NCBI RefSeq assembly: GCF_024199925.1
Contig: NZ_JANADR010000001.1
Span: forward strand, 2,356,001-2,420,000
DNA from: Bradyrhizobium sp. CCGUVB1N3
GTDB lineage: Bacteria > Pseudomonadota > Alphaproteobacteria > Rhizobiales > Xanthobacteraceae
Direction: 5' to 3'
DNA length: 64,000 nucleotides
Both the position numbers and the translations under genes were made by a program. Below, in pieces: positions 53,682 through 62,297 of this stretch. The notes below the pieces were generated by a model. The model did not search any database. It was given only the letters and a program-made list of their open reading frames with translations, and was not told where the DNA came from. Position 1 is the first letter of the stretch. Each line of letters starts with the position of its first letter.

Positions 53682-55274
53682 ATGCTGGAATTGCGCAAGG
53701 ACATCTTCGCCGACGAGCGCGACGACAATCTCAAGGAGATCGGCAAGGGCACGCAGCGCCAGGACATGCTCGGCCACGTCACGGGCACCTCGACCTACTT
53801 TGGCGATCACAAGCTGCAGGGCATGCTGCACCTTAAGGTCGTCCGCTCGCCCCATCCCCATGCGCGGCTGCGCCGTATCGATACGACCGATGCCGAGCGT
53901 TCGCAGGGCGTGCGCAAGATCATCCGCGGCGCCGACGTGCCGCGCAATCTCAACACGCTGCTCAGCCTGATCAATTTCGGCAAGGACGACGAGCCGTCGC
54001 TTGCGGTCGACAAGGTCCGCTACAAGGGCGAGCCGATCGTCGCCATCGTTGCCGACAGCGAGCGTGAGGCCTTTGAGGCGATCGCCAAGGTGCGCATCGA
54101 CTACGAGCCGCTGCCAACCGTGTTCGACGTCGAGGAGGCGCTGAAGCCCGGCGCGCCGGTGGTCAACGAGACCTATCCCAAGAACACTTTCACTTATCAC
54201 GACGTCTATGATCACCAGAAGCTCCGCTTTGGCGACGCGGACGCGGCGCTCGCCACCGCCGATCACGTTCTGGAACAGCGCTACCAGATGTCGCCGATCG
54301 AGCACGCACCGACCGAGACCAACGGCGCGATCGCGGCGCCCGACACCAACGGCCGCTACGTCGTCTACACCTCGACCCAGGCGCTGTTCTTCTCGGTCGA
54401 TACCTGCGCCAAGATCCTGGACGTGCCTTCCAACACCTTCCACTTCATCGGCGGCACGGTGGGTGGCGGCTTCGGCGGCAAGGTGGACACGCTGACCGAA
54501 CCGCTCGCCATCCTCGGCGCGATGCTGACCGGGCGTCCCGTGCGCTACGTGTTCGGACGCGAGGAGGAAATGCAGTACGGCCCGCCGCGCGGCGCCGAGC
54601 GCATCTACATCAAGGACGGCGTGATGCGCGATGGCCGCATCGTCGCGCGCAAAATCCGCGCCTATTTCGATAGCGGCGCCTATACGCGGCTGTCCAGCTA
54701 CGCCGCAGTGAAATGCGCCGCGCATCTGCCGGGCCCCTACACCATCCCGAACGTCTATGGCGACGTCTATTGCGTCTTCACCAACAGGACGCCAGCGACA
54801 GCGATGCGCGGCTTCGGCGTTACTGCGATGGATTTTGCCATCGAATGCCAGATGGACAAGCTGGCGCATCTCGTCGGCATGGATCCGATGGAGTTCCGCA
54901 TCCTCAACGCCTATCGCGACGGCGACATGAAGGCGCATCGGCGCGAGGCAAAGAACACGGCGCTGATCGAATGTGTCCAGGTGGCCGCCGAAAAGGCCAA
55001 ATGGCCGATCCGCGACGAGTTCAGGCGGGCGTCCTCGCGCAAGGAGGGCGGCGGCAGTCGCGCCGTCATCCCGCCGACTCCGGCGGACTCGCGCGCGCGA
55101 CCGGCCGCGCCGGCTCAGCAGCGCACGACCTATGACCGGCTTCCGCCCACCGTCACCCGCGAGCCGCCGCGTGAGCCGCCGCCACCTGCACCGCCGCCGC
55201 CCTCGCCGCGGCCGACGGCACCATCGCATGGGGCAACCCGTTTCTCCTCCGTCTTCGGCACCAGGAGGCGCTAG
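53682..55274 (+). CDS. Molybdenum hydroxylase large subunit, N-terminal part
   Basis: Product of 530 residues covering the aldehyde-oxidase a/b hammerhead domain (about 20-130) and the first molybdopterin-binding domain (GGTVGGGFGGK about 257-267; the active-site loop AMRGFGV at about 374-380, xanthine-dehydrogenase-like and not the cysteine-bearing CO dehydrogenase loop). It ends with a disordered proline-rich tail (about 463-525: PPREPP, PPPPSPRP) and an amber codon, followed at once, in the same frame, by the ATG of the gene for the second half. Together they would make one 871-residue large subunit. Either the subunit is naturally split, or the amber is read through, or it is a mutation. 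Confidence 0.88.
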   Translation: MLELRKDIFADERDDNLKEIGKGTQRQDMLGHVTGTSTYFGDHKLQGMLHLKVVRSPHPHARLRRIDTTDAERSQGVRKIIRGADVPRNLNTLLSLINFGKDDEPSLAVDKVRYKGEPIVAIVADSEREAFEAIAKVRIDYEPLPTVFDVEEALKPGAPVVNETYPKNTFTYHDVYDHQKLRFGDADAALATADHVLEQRYQMSPIEHAPTETNGAIAAPDTNGRYVVYTSTQALFFSVDTCAKILDVPSNTFHFIGGTVGGGFGGKVDTLTEPLAILGAMLTGRPVRYVFGREEEMQYGPPRGAERIYIKDGVMRDGRIVARKIRAYFDSGAYTRLSSYAAVKCAAHLPGPYTIPNVYGDVYCVFTNRTPATAMRGFGVTAMDFAIECQMDKLAHLVGMDPMEFRILNAYRDGDMKAHRREAKNTALIECVQVAAEKAKWPIRDEFRRASSRKEGGGSRAVIPPTPADSRARPAAPAQQRTTYDRLPPTVTREPPREPPPPAPPPPSPRPTAPSHGATRFSSVFGTRRR

Positions 55275-56297
55275 ATGACCCGGCATCGCGGACGCGGCAT
55301 GGCCTCGATCAACTATCCCATCGGCATGAATCTCGGCGGCGATCCCAGCCAGGCGTTGGTGCATTCCAATCCCAGCGGCAAGTTCACGGTGGCGCTGTCC
55401 TCGATCGATCTCGGCCAGGGGATGAAGTCGGTTACAAGGCAGATCTGCGCGGAGACGCTCGGCGTCCCCGTCGAGGACGTCTATGTCGACACGGCGGACT
55501 CCGACACCGGCCCGCACTGCATGGGCTCGTTCGCCTCGCGCGGCACGCATCGCGTCGGCAATGCCGTGATGGCCGCGGCGCGCGAAGCTCGCGGCGTGAT
55601 GATGGAGGCCGCCGCCGAGGAGCTGGAAGTCAATGCCGCCGATCTCGAGACCGACGGGCGCGGCAACATCCACGTCAAGGGGGCGCCACACCGCTCGATC
55701 TCGACCAAGGACGTCGCCATCGCCGCGCAGTTCAAGCAGGGCAAGACCATCTCGGGCCGTGGCATCTTCCTGGTGCCGCTCTCCGGTGTCGATCCCGAGA
55801 CCGGCGAGATGTCGCCGGCGACCTGTTATGCGCATGCCTGCCTCGTTGCGGAGGTCGAGGTCGACGACGAGACCGGCGAGGTCGCGATGGTGCGCATGGA
55901 TTCCGCCTATGAGCTCGGCCGCGCGCTCAACCCGCGCCTGGTCGAGCAGCAGCTCGTTGGTGGCGCCTGGATGGGCGTCAGCCACGCGCTCTACGAGACG
56001 CCGGAGCCTTATTATCCCGATCCCGTGCACGGACCGCGCGACTTCGTCGAATATCTGATGCCCGGTCCCGGCGACATCTGCCCGCACGACATCGCCGTGC
56101 TGGAGCGCCCCGCGCCCGATGGCCCGTTCGGCGCCAAAGGTCCCGGCGAGATGTGCGCCAATCCGGTGTTGCCCGCCGTTGCCAATGCGATCTTCAACGC
56201 CGTCGGCGTGCGCATCGACGATCTGCCGATCACGCCGGAAAAAGTGCTGCGCGCGATCAAGGCGCAGGGCGGCGCGCGGCCGCAAGCGCGGCGCTGA
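55275..56297 (+). CDS. Molybdenum hydroxylase large subunit, C-terminal part
   Basis: Product of 340 residues forming the second molybdopterin-binding domain. The GQG motif lies in SSIDLGQGMKS, and the catalytic glutamate of the family is E292 in KGPGEMC. Starting residues MTRHRGRGMASINYPIGMN continue the large-subunit alignment directly. Its ATG abuts the TAG of the first half with no gap and no spaced ribosome site, so re-initiation or read-through is needed. Because the cofactor contacts are in both halves, both products must assemble into one subunit for activity. Confidence 0.88.
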   Translation: MTRHRGRGMASINYPIGMNLGGDPSQALVHSNPSGKFTVALSSIDLGQGMKSVTRQICAETLGVPVEDVYVDTADSDTGPHCMGSFASRGTHRVGNAVMAAAREARGVMMEAAAEELEVNAADLETDGRGNIHVKGAPHRSISTKDVAIAAQFKQGKTISGRGIFLVPLSGVDPETGEMSPATCYAHACLVAEVEVDDETGEVAMVRMDSAYELGRALNPRLVEQQLVGGAWMGVSHALYETPEPYYPDPVHGPRDFVEYLMPGPGDICPHDIAVLERPAPDGPFGAKGPGEMCANPVLPAVANAIFNAVGVRIDDLPITPEKVLRAIKAQGGARPQARR

Positions 56298-56306
56298 GGT
56301 TTCGCC

Positions 56307-57188
56307 GTGGCGGTCCGCAGCAACATCGTCGGCATCGACAGCCCCGAAGCGCTGGAGAAAGCGCTGCGCGCGGCCTATTACCTCGCCGACGAAGGGCTCG
56401 CGACCGCGGCCTATCTGGGTCTCGCCCTCGGCAAGCCGCTGCTGCTCGAAGGCGCGCCGGGGGTCGGCAAGACCGAGGCAGCGAAAGCGATTGCGGCCGT
56501 GCTCGGCCGCAGGCTGATCCGCCTGCAATGCTACGAGGGCATCGACGCGTCCGCGGCACTCTATGAATGGAATTATCCGCGCCAGATGCTCGCGATCCGC
56601 CAGGCCGGCGACGAGAGCATCGACATCTATGGCGAGACGTTCTTGATCGAGCGTCCGATGCTCGCTGCGCTTCGCGCGCCTGATTCCACCGTGCTGCTGA
56701 TCGACGAAATCGATCGCGCCGACCAGGAGTTCGAGGCCTTCCTGCTCGAATTCCTGTCCGACTTCCAGATCTCCATTCCCGAGCGCGGCACCGTGCGCGC
56801 GGCCGAGCGGCCCGTCGTGGTGCTGACCTCCAACCGCACACGCGACCTGCATGAAGCCTTGCGCCGCCGCTGCGTCTATCACTGGATCGATTATCCGACC
56901 GCCGAGCGCGAGGCGCGCATCGTGATGATGCGGGCCTCCAGCGTCGCCGAGGCGACGGCTCGCGCAGTCGTTGCCGCTGTCGGCAAGCTGCGTCGTGAAC
57001 CGTTGAGCAAGGCCCCCGGCATTGCCGAAGCCGTCGACTGGGCCGAGGCCGCGACGTTGCTGCACAAGGGCGGCGCGCGCTGGCCGGACGCGCTCAAGCG
57101 GTCAATCGGCGTTGCGCTCAAGGACGAGGAAGACCTGCACTTCATCTCGCCGCGGCTCGACGCCCTGCTTGCGGAGGCCTCCGCATGA
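56307..57188 (+). CDS. MoxR-family AAA+ ATPase (CoxD-like)
   Basis: AAA+ ATPase of 293 residues starting at a GTG. Walker A is GAPGVGKTE (about 49-57), Walker B LLIDEID (about 130-136), sensor VLTSNRTRD. CoxD-type MoxR proteins act on Mo hydroxylases after assembly, as CoxD does in the sulfuration/metal loading of the CO dehydrogenase active site. Its partner, the VWA gene, overlaps by four bases (ATGA). Confidence 0.9.
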   Translation: MAVRSNIVGIDSPEALEKALRAAYYLADEGLATAAYLGLALGKPLLLEGAPGVGKTEAAKAIAAVLGRRLIRLQCYEGIDASAALYEWNYPRQMLAIRQAGDESIDIYGETFLIERPMLAALRAPDSTVLLIDEIDRADQEFEAFLLEFLSDFQISIPERGTVRAAERPVVVLTSNRTRDLHEALRRRCVYHWIDYPTAEREARIVMMRASSVAEATARAVVAAVGKLRREPLSKAPGIAEAVDWAEAATLLHKGGARWPDALKRSIGVALKDEEDLHFISPRLDALLAEASA

Positions 57189-58306
57189 GCACCGAGCCGC
57201 AGTTGCCGCGCGCAGCACGCGTCTTCATCTCCTTCGTGGCGCTTTTGCGGGCCAACGGTTTTGCCGTCGCGCCGGAACAGACCACCTCCTTCCTCGCGGC
57301 GATCGAGCTGCTCGGCCCGCGCGGCCTCGACGACATCCGGCAGGCTGCCCTCGCAACACTGGCCCCGCCGCCGGAACGCCGCGCCACCTTCGACCGGCTG
57401 TTCGATCTGCACTTCCGCGGCAGCGAGGCCGTCGAGCAGACCGACGAGGGCGAAGATGACGAGACTGTCCGGTTGCAAGAAGAAGGCCGCGGCGACGAGG
57501 AGCCGCTGCTGTCTGATGAAGTCAGCGAGTCCGGGCTGACGGCCACACGCGCCGAGGCCCTGGTCGAGCGGCGATTCGCGGTCACCTCACCCAGCGATGC
57601 ACTGCGCCGCCTGGCACGCGAGGCGCCGCGGCGCCTGCCGAAACGGCGCGGCCATCGCCGCATGCGTGCGCGCCGCGGCCCCTTTGCCGATCTGCGCCGG
57701 ACCCTGCGCGACACCGTCCGCAGCGACGGCGAGATTTTGCGGCTCGGACATCTCAGACGACGACAGCGACCACGCAAATTCCTGCTTCTGATCGACGTCT
57801 CCGGCTCGATGAAGGCGCGTACCGAGGAGAACATGAAGCTCGCGCATGCGCTGGTACAGGCTGCGCCCACTATCGAGGTCTTCACCTTCGGCACGCGGCT
57901 GACCCGCGTCACCCGCGCATTGCGCATCAAGCGCCGCGAGCAGGCCCTCAATGCCGCCGCGCATCTCGTCAGCGACTGGGACGGCGGCACGCGGATCGGC
58001 GATGCGCTGCAAGCCTTCCTCGCCGTGCCGCGCTTCGGCGGCTATGCGCGCGGCGCGGCGGTGGTCATTGTGTCGGATGGCCTCGAGCGCGGCGAGCCCG
58101 ATGCCTTGCGCGACGCCGTCGCGAAATTGTCGCGGCGCGCCTGGCGGCTGAGCTGGTTGACGCCGCTCGCAACGGGTACGGGTTTCCGTCCGCAAACCGA
58201 AGCGCTGGTCGCCATCGAACGCTTCGTCGACGATCTCGTCGACGGTGGTTCGAGCGCGTCGATCGTCGCGCATGTGCTGGCGCTGGGACGAAGGAGAGCG
58301 GCATGA
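57185..58306 (+). CDS. VWA-domain protein (CoxE-like)
   Basis: Protein of 373 residues with a helical N-terminal part, an acidic stretch (EQTDEGEDDE about 84-93), a basic patch (KRRGHRRMRARRG) and a C-terminal von Willebrand A domain with intact metal motif D204-V-S-G-S208. It matches CoxE and other VWA partners of MoxR ATPases, needed for cofactor maturation of Mo hydroxylases. It overlaps the amidohydrolase gene by four bases. Confidence 0.9.
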   Translation: MSTEPQLPRAARVFISFVALLRANGFAVAPEQTTSFLAAIELLGPRGLDDIRQAALATLAPPPERRATFDRLFDLHFRGSEAVEQTDEGEDDETVRLQEEGRGDEEPLLSDEVSESGLTATRAEALVERRFAVTSPSDALRRLAREAPRRLPKRRGHRRMRARRGPFADLRRTLRDTVRSDGEILRLGHLRRRQRPRKFLLLIDVSGSMKARTEENMKLAHALVQAAPTIEVFTFGTRLTRVTRALRIKRREQALNAAAHLVSDWDGGTRIGDALQAFLAVPRFGGYARGAAVVIVSDGLERGEPDALRDAVAKLSRRAWRLSWLTPLATGTGFRPQTEALVAIERFVDDLVDGGSSASIVAHVLALGRRRAA

Positions 58307-59187
58307 CCGGTATCGTCGACGGCCATCACCACATCTGGCGCCAGGCCGATCTGCCCTGGCTGATCGGCCCGATGCAGCCGCGCATCTTCGGCCCGTACGA
58401 GCCGATCCGGCGCGACTATCCGATTGAGGAATATCTCGACGATCTCAAAGACACCGGCGTCACCCGCTCCGTCTACGTCCAGACCAACTGGGCCAACGAT
58501 CGTTTCGAGGACGAGGCCGCCTGGGTGCAGCGGACCGCCGATGAGCACGGCTGGCCGCATGCCATCGTCGCCTACGCCAATTTCGCCGCCGCGGACGTCC
58601 GTCCGCAGCTCGATCGTCTGGAGCGCTATCCGCTCTTGCGCGGCGTGCGCATGCAGCTCCACTGGCACGAGAACCCGCTCTATCGCTTTGCGGCGCGGCC
58701 AGATCTCTGCCGCAATCTCATGATCCGCCGCAACATCGGATACCTCGCCGACTATGGCTGGAGTTTTGACCTGCAGGTCTTCACGCCGCAAATGCCGGAT
58801 GCGGCAGATCTCGCCGACTCCTGCCCCGACGTGACCTTCATCCTGCAACATGCGGGCATGCCCGAGGATTTGTCGCCCGCAGGTCGCGCCGCCTGGCGCG
58901 TCGGCATGGGCCGCCTTGCAGCATCCCCGAACGTCTACGCCAAGCTTTCAGGGCTCGGCACGTTTATCCACCGCAACGATGCTGCGCATATTGCCACCAT
59001 CGTCGCCGACACCGTCATGATGTTCGGCGCCGAGCGCTGCCTGTTCGGATCGAATTTCCCGATCGAGAAATTGTGGACCAGCTATCGCGAGCTGATCGAC
59101 GCCTTCCGCACTGCCGCGGCACCGCTGAGCGCCAGGCAGCGCGAGGCAATCTTCGGAACAACCGCCATGCGCGTCTATCGGCTCTGA
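58303..59187 (+). CDS. Amidohydrolase family 2 protein (TIM-barrel, lactonase/decarboxylase-like)
   Basis: Metal-dependent hydrolase of 294 residues. The N-terminal metal motif is DGHHHIW, a second histidine lies in LQHAGMP, and a late catalytic aspartate-type segment in CLFGSNFPIEKLW. This pattern is common to sugar/aromatic lactonases such as 2-pyrone-4,6-dicarboxylate and fuconolactone hydrolases. As the first enzyme gene after the Mo-enzyme maturation pair it is likely to act on a hydroxylated, lactone- or lactam-like product. Confidence 0.85.
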   Translation: MTGIVDGHHHIWRQADLPWLIGPMQPRIFGPYEPIRRDYPIEEYLDDLKDTGVTRSVYVQTNWANDRFEDEAAWVQRTADEHGWPHAIVAYANFAAADVRPQLDRLERYPLLRGVRMQLHWHENPLYRFAARPDLCRNLMIRRNIGYLADYGWSFDLQVFTPQMPDAADLADSCPDVTFILQHAGMPEDLSPAGRAAWRVGMGRLAASPNVYAKLSGLGTFIHRNDAAHIATIVADTVMMFGAERCLFGSNFPIEKLWTSYRELIDAFRTAAAPLSARQREAIFGTTAMRVYRL

Positions 59188-59229
59188 GCGCAGAGGCAAC
59201 GGAACGAACAGAGACAGGGAGGGGAAAGA

Positions 59230-60078
59230 ATGCCGCTGGAGATCAAGATCCTGGACTATGGCGATATCGAGCTGGAATCGAGCTTTCTGGTTCTGGGTCG
59301 CGACTGCGGCCGCACCCGGCGCGTCCTCACCCTCGGCTTCCTGATCCTCGGCGGCCCCTATCCGGTCGTCGTCGACACCGGCTACCGCTCCAACCAGATC
59401 ATGGAAACGCTGGGCATGCGGGGCTTGCAGTACCACGAGAACATGATCGAGAACCAGCTCGCGCGCCACGGCGTACGCATGGGCGACGTCCGCTTCGTCT
59501 GCCACACCCATCTGCACATCGACCACGCTGGCAAGGACGATCTGTTCCCGATGAACACGACGGTCGTCGTCAACCGCCGCGAGCTCGAATATTCGGTCTC
59601 CGGCCTGATGCACCCGCAATATCCGGCGCCCGACATCAAGCATCTGATCGACCGCCTGCACACCAAGAGCGCGCTGCGCTTCCTCGACCTCGAGATCACC
59701 GGTCCCATCGAGCTGATGCCCGGCGTCTATTGCGACGCTGCGAATGCGCACACCGAAGGCTCGATGAACATCATCGTCCATACCGCCGACGGCATCGCGA
59801 CCATCTGCGGCGACGTGATCTACGATTTCAACGACCAGATCGTCACGCCCTTCCACGAAATCCATGACTGGGAGCCGCGCACGACCGGCAATCACGGCAC
59901 CACCAAGCGCGCCGAGAAGGCGGCCATCAAGAAGCTGCTCAGCAATTCGCGCTATCTGCTGCCGGTGCACGACCGGCCCGCCAAGATCGAAGGCGGCAAT
60001 GTCGTGGGGCGGTTGCATGACCAGGTGCCCGGACCGATCGTGCAATCGCTGCCAGAGCGCAACTGGTTCCCTGCCTGA
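59230..60078 (+). CDS. Metallo-beta-lactamase-fold hydrolase (N-acyl homoserine lactonase-like)
   Basis: MBL-fold protein of 282 residues with the dinuclear zinc motif H94-x-H96-x-D98-H99, the third histidine in NAHTEGSMN, the bridging aspartate in GDVIYD, and the last histidine in VHDRPA. Such sequences belong to the AiiA/AttM-type lactonase branch. A role in opening a gamma-lactone of the pathway is likelier than quorum quenching, given the neighbours. It follows a strong GGGAGGGGAAAG ribosome site. Confidence 0.87.
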   Translation: MPLEIKILDYGDIELESSFLVLGRDCGRTRRVLTLGFLILGGPYPVVVDTGYRSNQIMETLGMRGLQYHENMIENQLARHGVRMGDVRFVCHTHLHIDHAGKDDLFPMNTTVVVNRRELEYSVSGLMHPQYPAPDIKHLIDRLHTKSALRFLDLEITGPIELMPGVYCDAANAHTEGSMNIIVHTADGIATICGDVIYDFNDQIVTPFHEIHDWEPRTTGNHGTTKRAEKAAIKKLLSNSRYLLPVHDRPAKIEGGNVVGRLHDQVPGPIVQSLPERNWFPA

Positions 60079-60096
60079 CGAAACGAGGATCGAGCG

Positions 60097-61665
60097 ATGA
60101 CGCACGTCACCCTGCGTTCGGAATTCGAAACCCTGATCGATCCCTACGCGCCGGTCGGCCAGGTCGGCACCGGCTTTGAATTCACGGAGGGGCCGATTTG
60201 GCATCCGATTGATCAATACCTTTTGTTCTCTGACATGCCGGGCGATGTGCGCCGACGCTGGGATGCGCGGCGCGGCGTCGTCGAGGTCAAGCGCCCCGCG
60301 AACAAGTGCAACGGCATGACCTATGATGCCGAGCTGAACCTGATCGTCTGCGAGCACGCAACCTCCTCGCTCATTCGCGAGCGGCCCGACGGGCGGCGCG
60401 AGGTGCTCGCTTCGCATTTCCAAGGTCAGGAGCTCAACAGTCCCAACGATGTCTGCGTGCACTCCTCCGGTGCGATCTATTTCAGCGACCCCTGGTATGG
60501 GCGCATGCCCGTCTATGGCGTCGAACGGCCGCGGCAACTCGGCTTCCAGGGGGTCTATCGCGTCGTGCCCGGCGGCGAGCCGCAGCTCGTGGTGGAGCGC
60601 AACCTGTTCGACCAGCCCAACGGGCTCTGCTTCTCGCCGGACGAGAAGCTGCTTTATGTCAACGACACCGTGCAGGCTCTGATCCGCGTGTTCGACGTTA
60701 GCGCCGACGGATCGCTCGGCAACGCCCGCGTGTTTGCGAGCGGCATCAAGTCGGAGCTCGAGCCCGGGCTGCCCGACGGCATGAAGTGCGACCAGCACGG
60801 CAACGTCTGGGTCACCGCGCCCGGCGGTGTCTGGGTCTATTCGCCACGGGGCGAACTGCTCGGCAAGGTCCGCCTGCCGGAGCTTGTCGCCAACCTCGCC
60901 TGGGGCGGGCCGGATTTCCGCACTCTCTATCTGACCGCGACGCATTCGGTCTATGCGATCCCGACCAAAACGGGCCCGCGCCATGATCCTTACATGAGCG
61001 GCAAGCGCGGCGGCACCGGCGCCAGCCCTTCGGCAGCAGCACCGATCCTCACCGACGGCGAGCTGCGGCTCGATCCACGGCGCTGCGCCATGATCATCCA
61101 GGATCTGCAAAACGACGTCGTCATGGACGGCGGGGCCTTTGCCGAGTCCGGCGCCCCCGGGCATGCGCGCCAGCAGAATGTGATCGAGAATGTGCGTCGA
61201 CTGGCCGAGGCAGCGCGCGGGCGCGGCGTCGCCATCATCCATGTCTGGTTCGTCGTCGAGCCGGGCGCGCCCGGCGTGACGTTGAACGCACCGTTGTTCG
61301 AGGGGCTGGTCGACAGCAAGGCGATGGTACGCGGGAGCTGGGGTGCCGCGCCCGTGCCCGGCCTTGAGCCGCGGCCCGGCGATTTCGTGGTCGAGAAGAT
61401 GCGCATGAGCGCATGGGAGGGCACCAAGCTCGAGACGATCCTCAAGGCGACGGGACGCGACATGATCATCAATACCGGCGCCTGGACCAACATGTCCGTC
61501 GAACACACCGCGCGAACGGGTGCCGACAAGGGCTATTTCATGATCGTTCCGGAGGATTGCTGCTCGACCATGAATGCCGACTGGCACAATGCTTCAGTCA
61601 ACTTCGCCATGCAGAACGTCGCCGTCGTCACAAAGGCCGAGACCGTCATCAGAGCGCTGGGATGA
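60097..61665 (+). CDS. SMP-30-type lactonase fused to an isochorismatase-like domain
   Basis: Fusion of 522 residues. Residues 1-300 form a gluconolactonase-like beta-propeller (FTEGPIWH with E31, SPNDVC with N117, GLPDGMKCD with D227 as metal-site residues). After a short linker (about 300-325) an isochorismatase-like hydrolase follows (about 328-522) with the general acid D336 in IIQDLQND and K434 in VVEKMR. At the nucleophile position, where cysteine hydrolases have TNxCVExT, this protein has TNMSVEHT with S467. Thus the usual cysteine is absent, and either serine acts or the domain has another reaction. It combines lactone opening and amide/ester cleavage in one chain. Confidence 0.87.
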   Translation: MTHVTLRSEFETLIDPYAPVGQVGTGFEFTEGPIWHPIDQYLLFSDMPGDVRRRWDARRGVVEVKRPANKCNGMTYDAELNLIVCEHATSSLIRERPDGRREVLASHFQGQELNSPNDVCVHSSGAIYFSDPWYGRMPVYGVERPRQLGFQGVYRVVPGGEPQLVVERNLFDQPNGLCFSPDEKLLYVNDTVQALIRVFDVSADGSLGNARVFASGIKSELEPGLPDGMKCDQHGNVWVTAPGGVWVYSPRGELLGKVRLPELVANLAWGGPDFRTLYLTATHSVYAIPTKTGPRHDPYMSGKRGGTGASPSAAAPILTDGELRLDPRRCAMIIQDLQNDVVMDGGAFAESGAPGHARQQNVIENVRRLAEAARGRGVAIIHVWFVVEPGAPGVTLNAPLFEGLVDSKAMVRGSWGAAPVPGLEPRPGDFVVEKMRMSAWEGTKLETILKATGRDMIINTGAWTNMSVEHTARTGADKGYFMIVPEDCCSTMNADWHNASVNFAMQNVAVVTKAETVIRALG

Positions 61666-61668
61666 GCG

Positions 61669-62295
61669 GTGGCAAAGCTCCTGCACCTGTGCTGCTCGCC
61701 GCGCGCCGACTCCGAGTCGAGCGCCGGCGCGCGCGTGTTTCTTGACGGCTTCCGTCAGGCGCACCCGGACTGGGACGTCGACGTGATGGATCTGTGGCGT
61801 GAGCGCATGCCCGAGTTCGTCGGCCCGATCGTCGAGGCGAAGTACGCGCGCATGAAGGCGCAGGCCTTCAACGACGCGCAGCGGGACAGCTTTGCCGAAG
61901 CCGAGCGGATGGCGCTACGCTTCTCGCTCGCCGACCGCGTGCTGATCTCGACGCCGATGTGGAATTTCGGCATCCCCTACAAGCTCAAGCAGTGGTTCGA
62001 CGTCATCATCCAGCCGGGGCTGACGTTCCGCTTCGATCCGCTGCAGGGCTATTTTCCTCTGCTCAAGGACCGCCCCACGCTGGTGATCCTGGCAAGCGGC
62101 AGCGATTATGCGACCGGGATGAACCGCGGCCGCATCGACATGGCGACGCCCTATTTGCGCGAAGCGCTGCGCTTCATCGGCGTAAGCGACGTGCGCTTCG
62201 TGCCGATCGGCCCGACGGCCGGACCGGCCGGGCCGATCCGCGCCGCGCGCGACAGCGCCCACCGCCGCCTCGCTGAGATGGCGATTCGGTTCTGA
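61669..62295 (+). CDS. Flavodoxin-fold NAD(P)H oxidoreductase (FMN-dependent azoreductase-like)
   Basis: FMN-binding quinone/azo-reductase-type protein of 208 residues: LLHLCCSPRADSESS (phosphate-binding loop), the STPMWNFGIPYKLKQWFD motif for the FMN ring, and LASGSDYATG. It starts at GTG 61669, three bases after the previous stop. Such enzymes reduce quinones or azo compounds with NAD(P)H, so it may handle a quinone-type product of the pathway. It is the last plus-strand gene; the convergent HEAT gene ends two bases further. Confidence 0.85.
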   Translation: MAKLLHLCCSPRADSESSAGARVFLDGFRQAHPDWDVDVMDLWRERMPEFVGPIVEAKYARMKAQAFNDAQRDSFAEAERMALRFSLADRVLISTPMWNFGIPYKLKQWFDVIIQPGLTFRFDPLQGYFPLLKDRPTLVILASGSDYATGMNRGRIDMATPYLREALRFIGVSDVRFVPIGPTAGPAGPIRAARDSAHRRLAEMAIRF

Positions 62296-62297
62296 GG

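Noticed and set aside
53682..56297. Aerobic CO dehydrogenase (CoxL) for the Mo enzyme
   Set aside because: The cysteine-bearing active-site loop of form I CO dehydrogenase is absent; the loop here reads AMRGFGV, of the xanthine-dehydrogenase type. Only the cluster layout is cox-like.
53613..57065. Minus-strand ORF of 1150 codons opposite the Mo-hydroxylase genes
   Set aside because: It is the antisense shadow of high-GC genes. The plus strand carries clear family motifs throughout, while the minus product shows no known pattern.
59230..60078. Quorum-quenching AHL lactonase
   Set aside because: The zinc motif fits the family, but placement among catabolic hydrolases and lack of any quorum gene favour a metabolic lactone.
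58948..61587. Minus-strand ORF of 879 codons opposite the hydrolase genes
   Set aside because: Same reason: antisense to the amidohydrolase, MBL and fusion genes, which have intact motifs on the plus strand.
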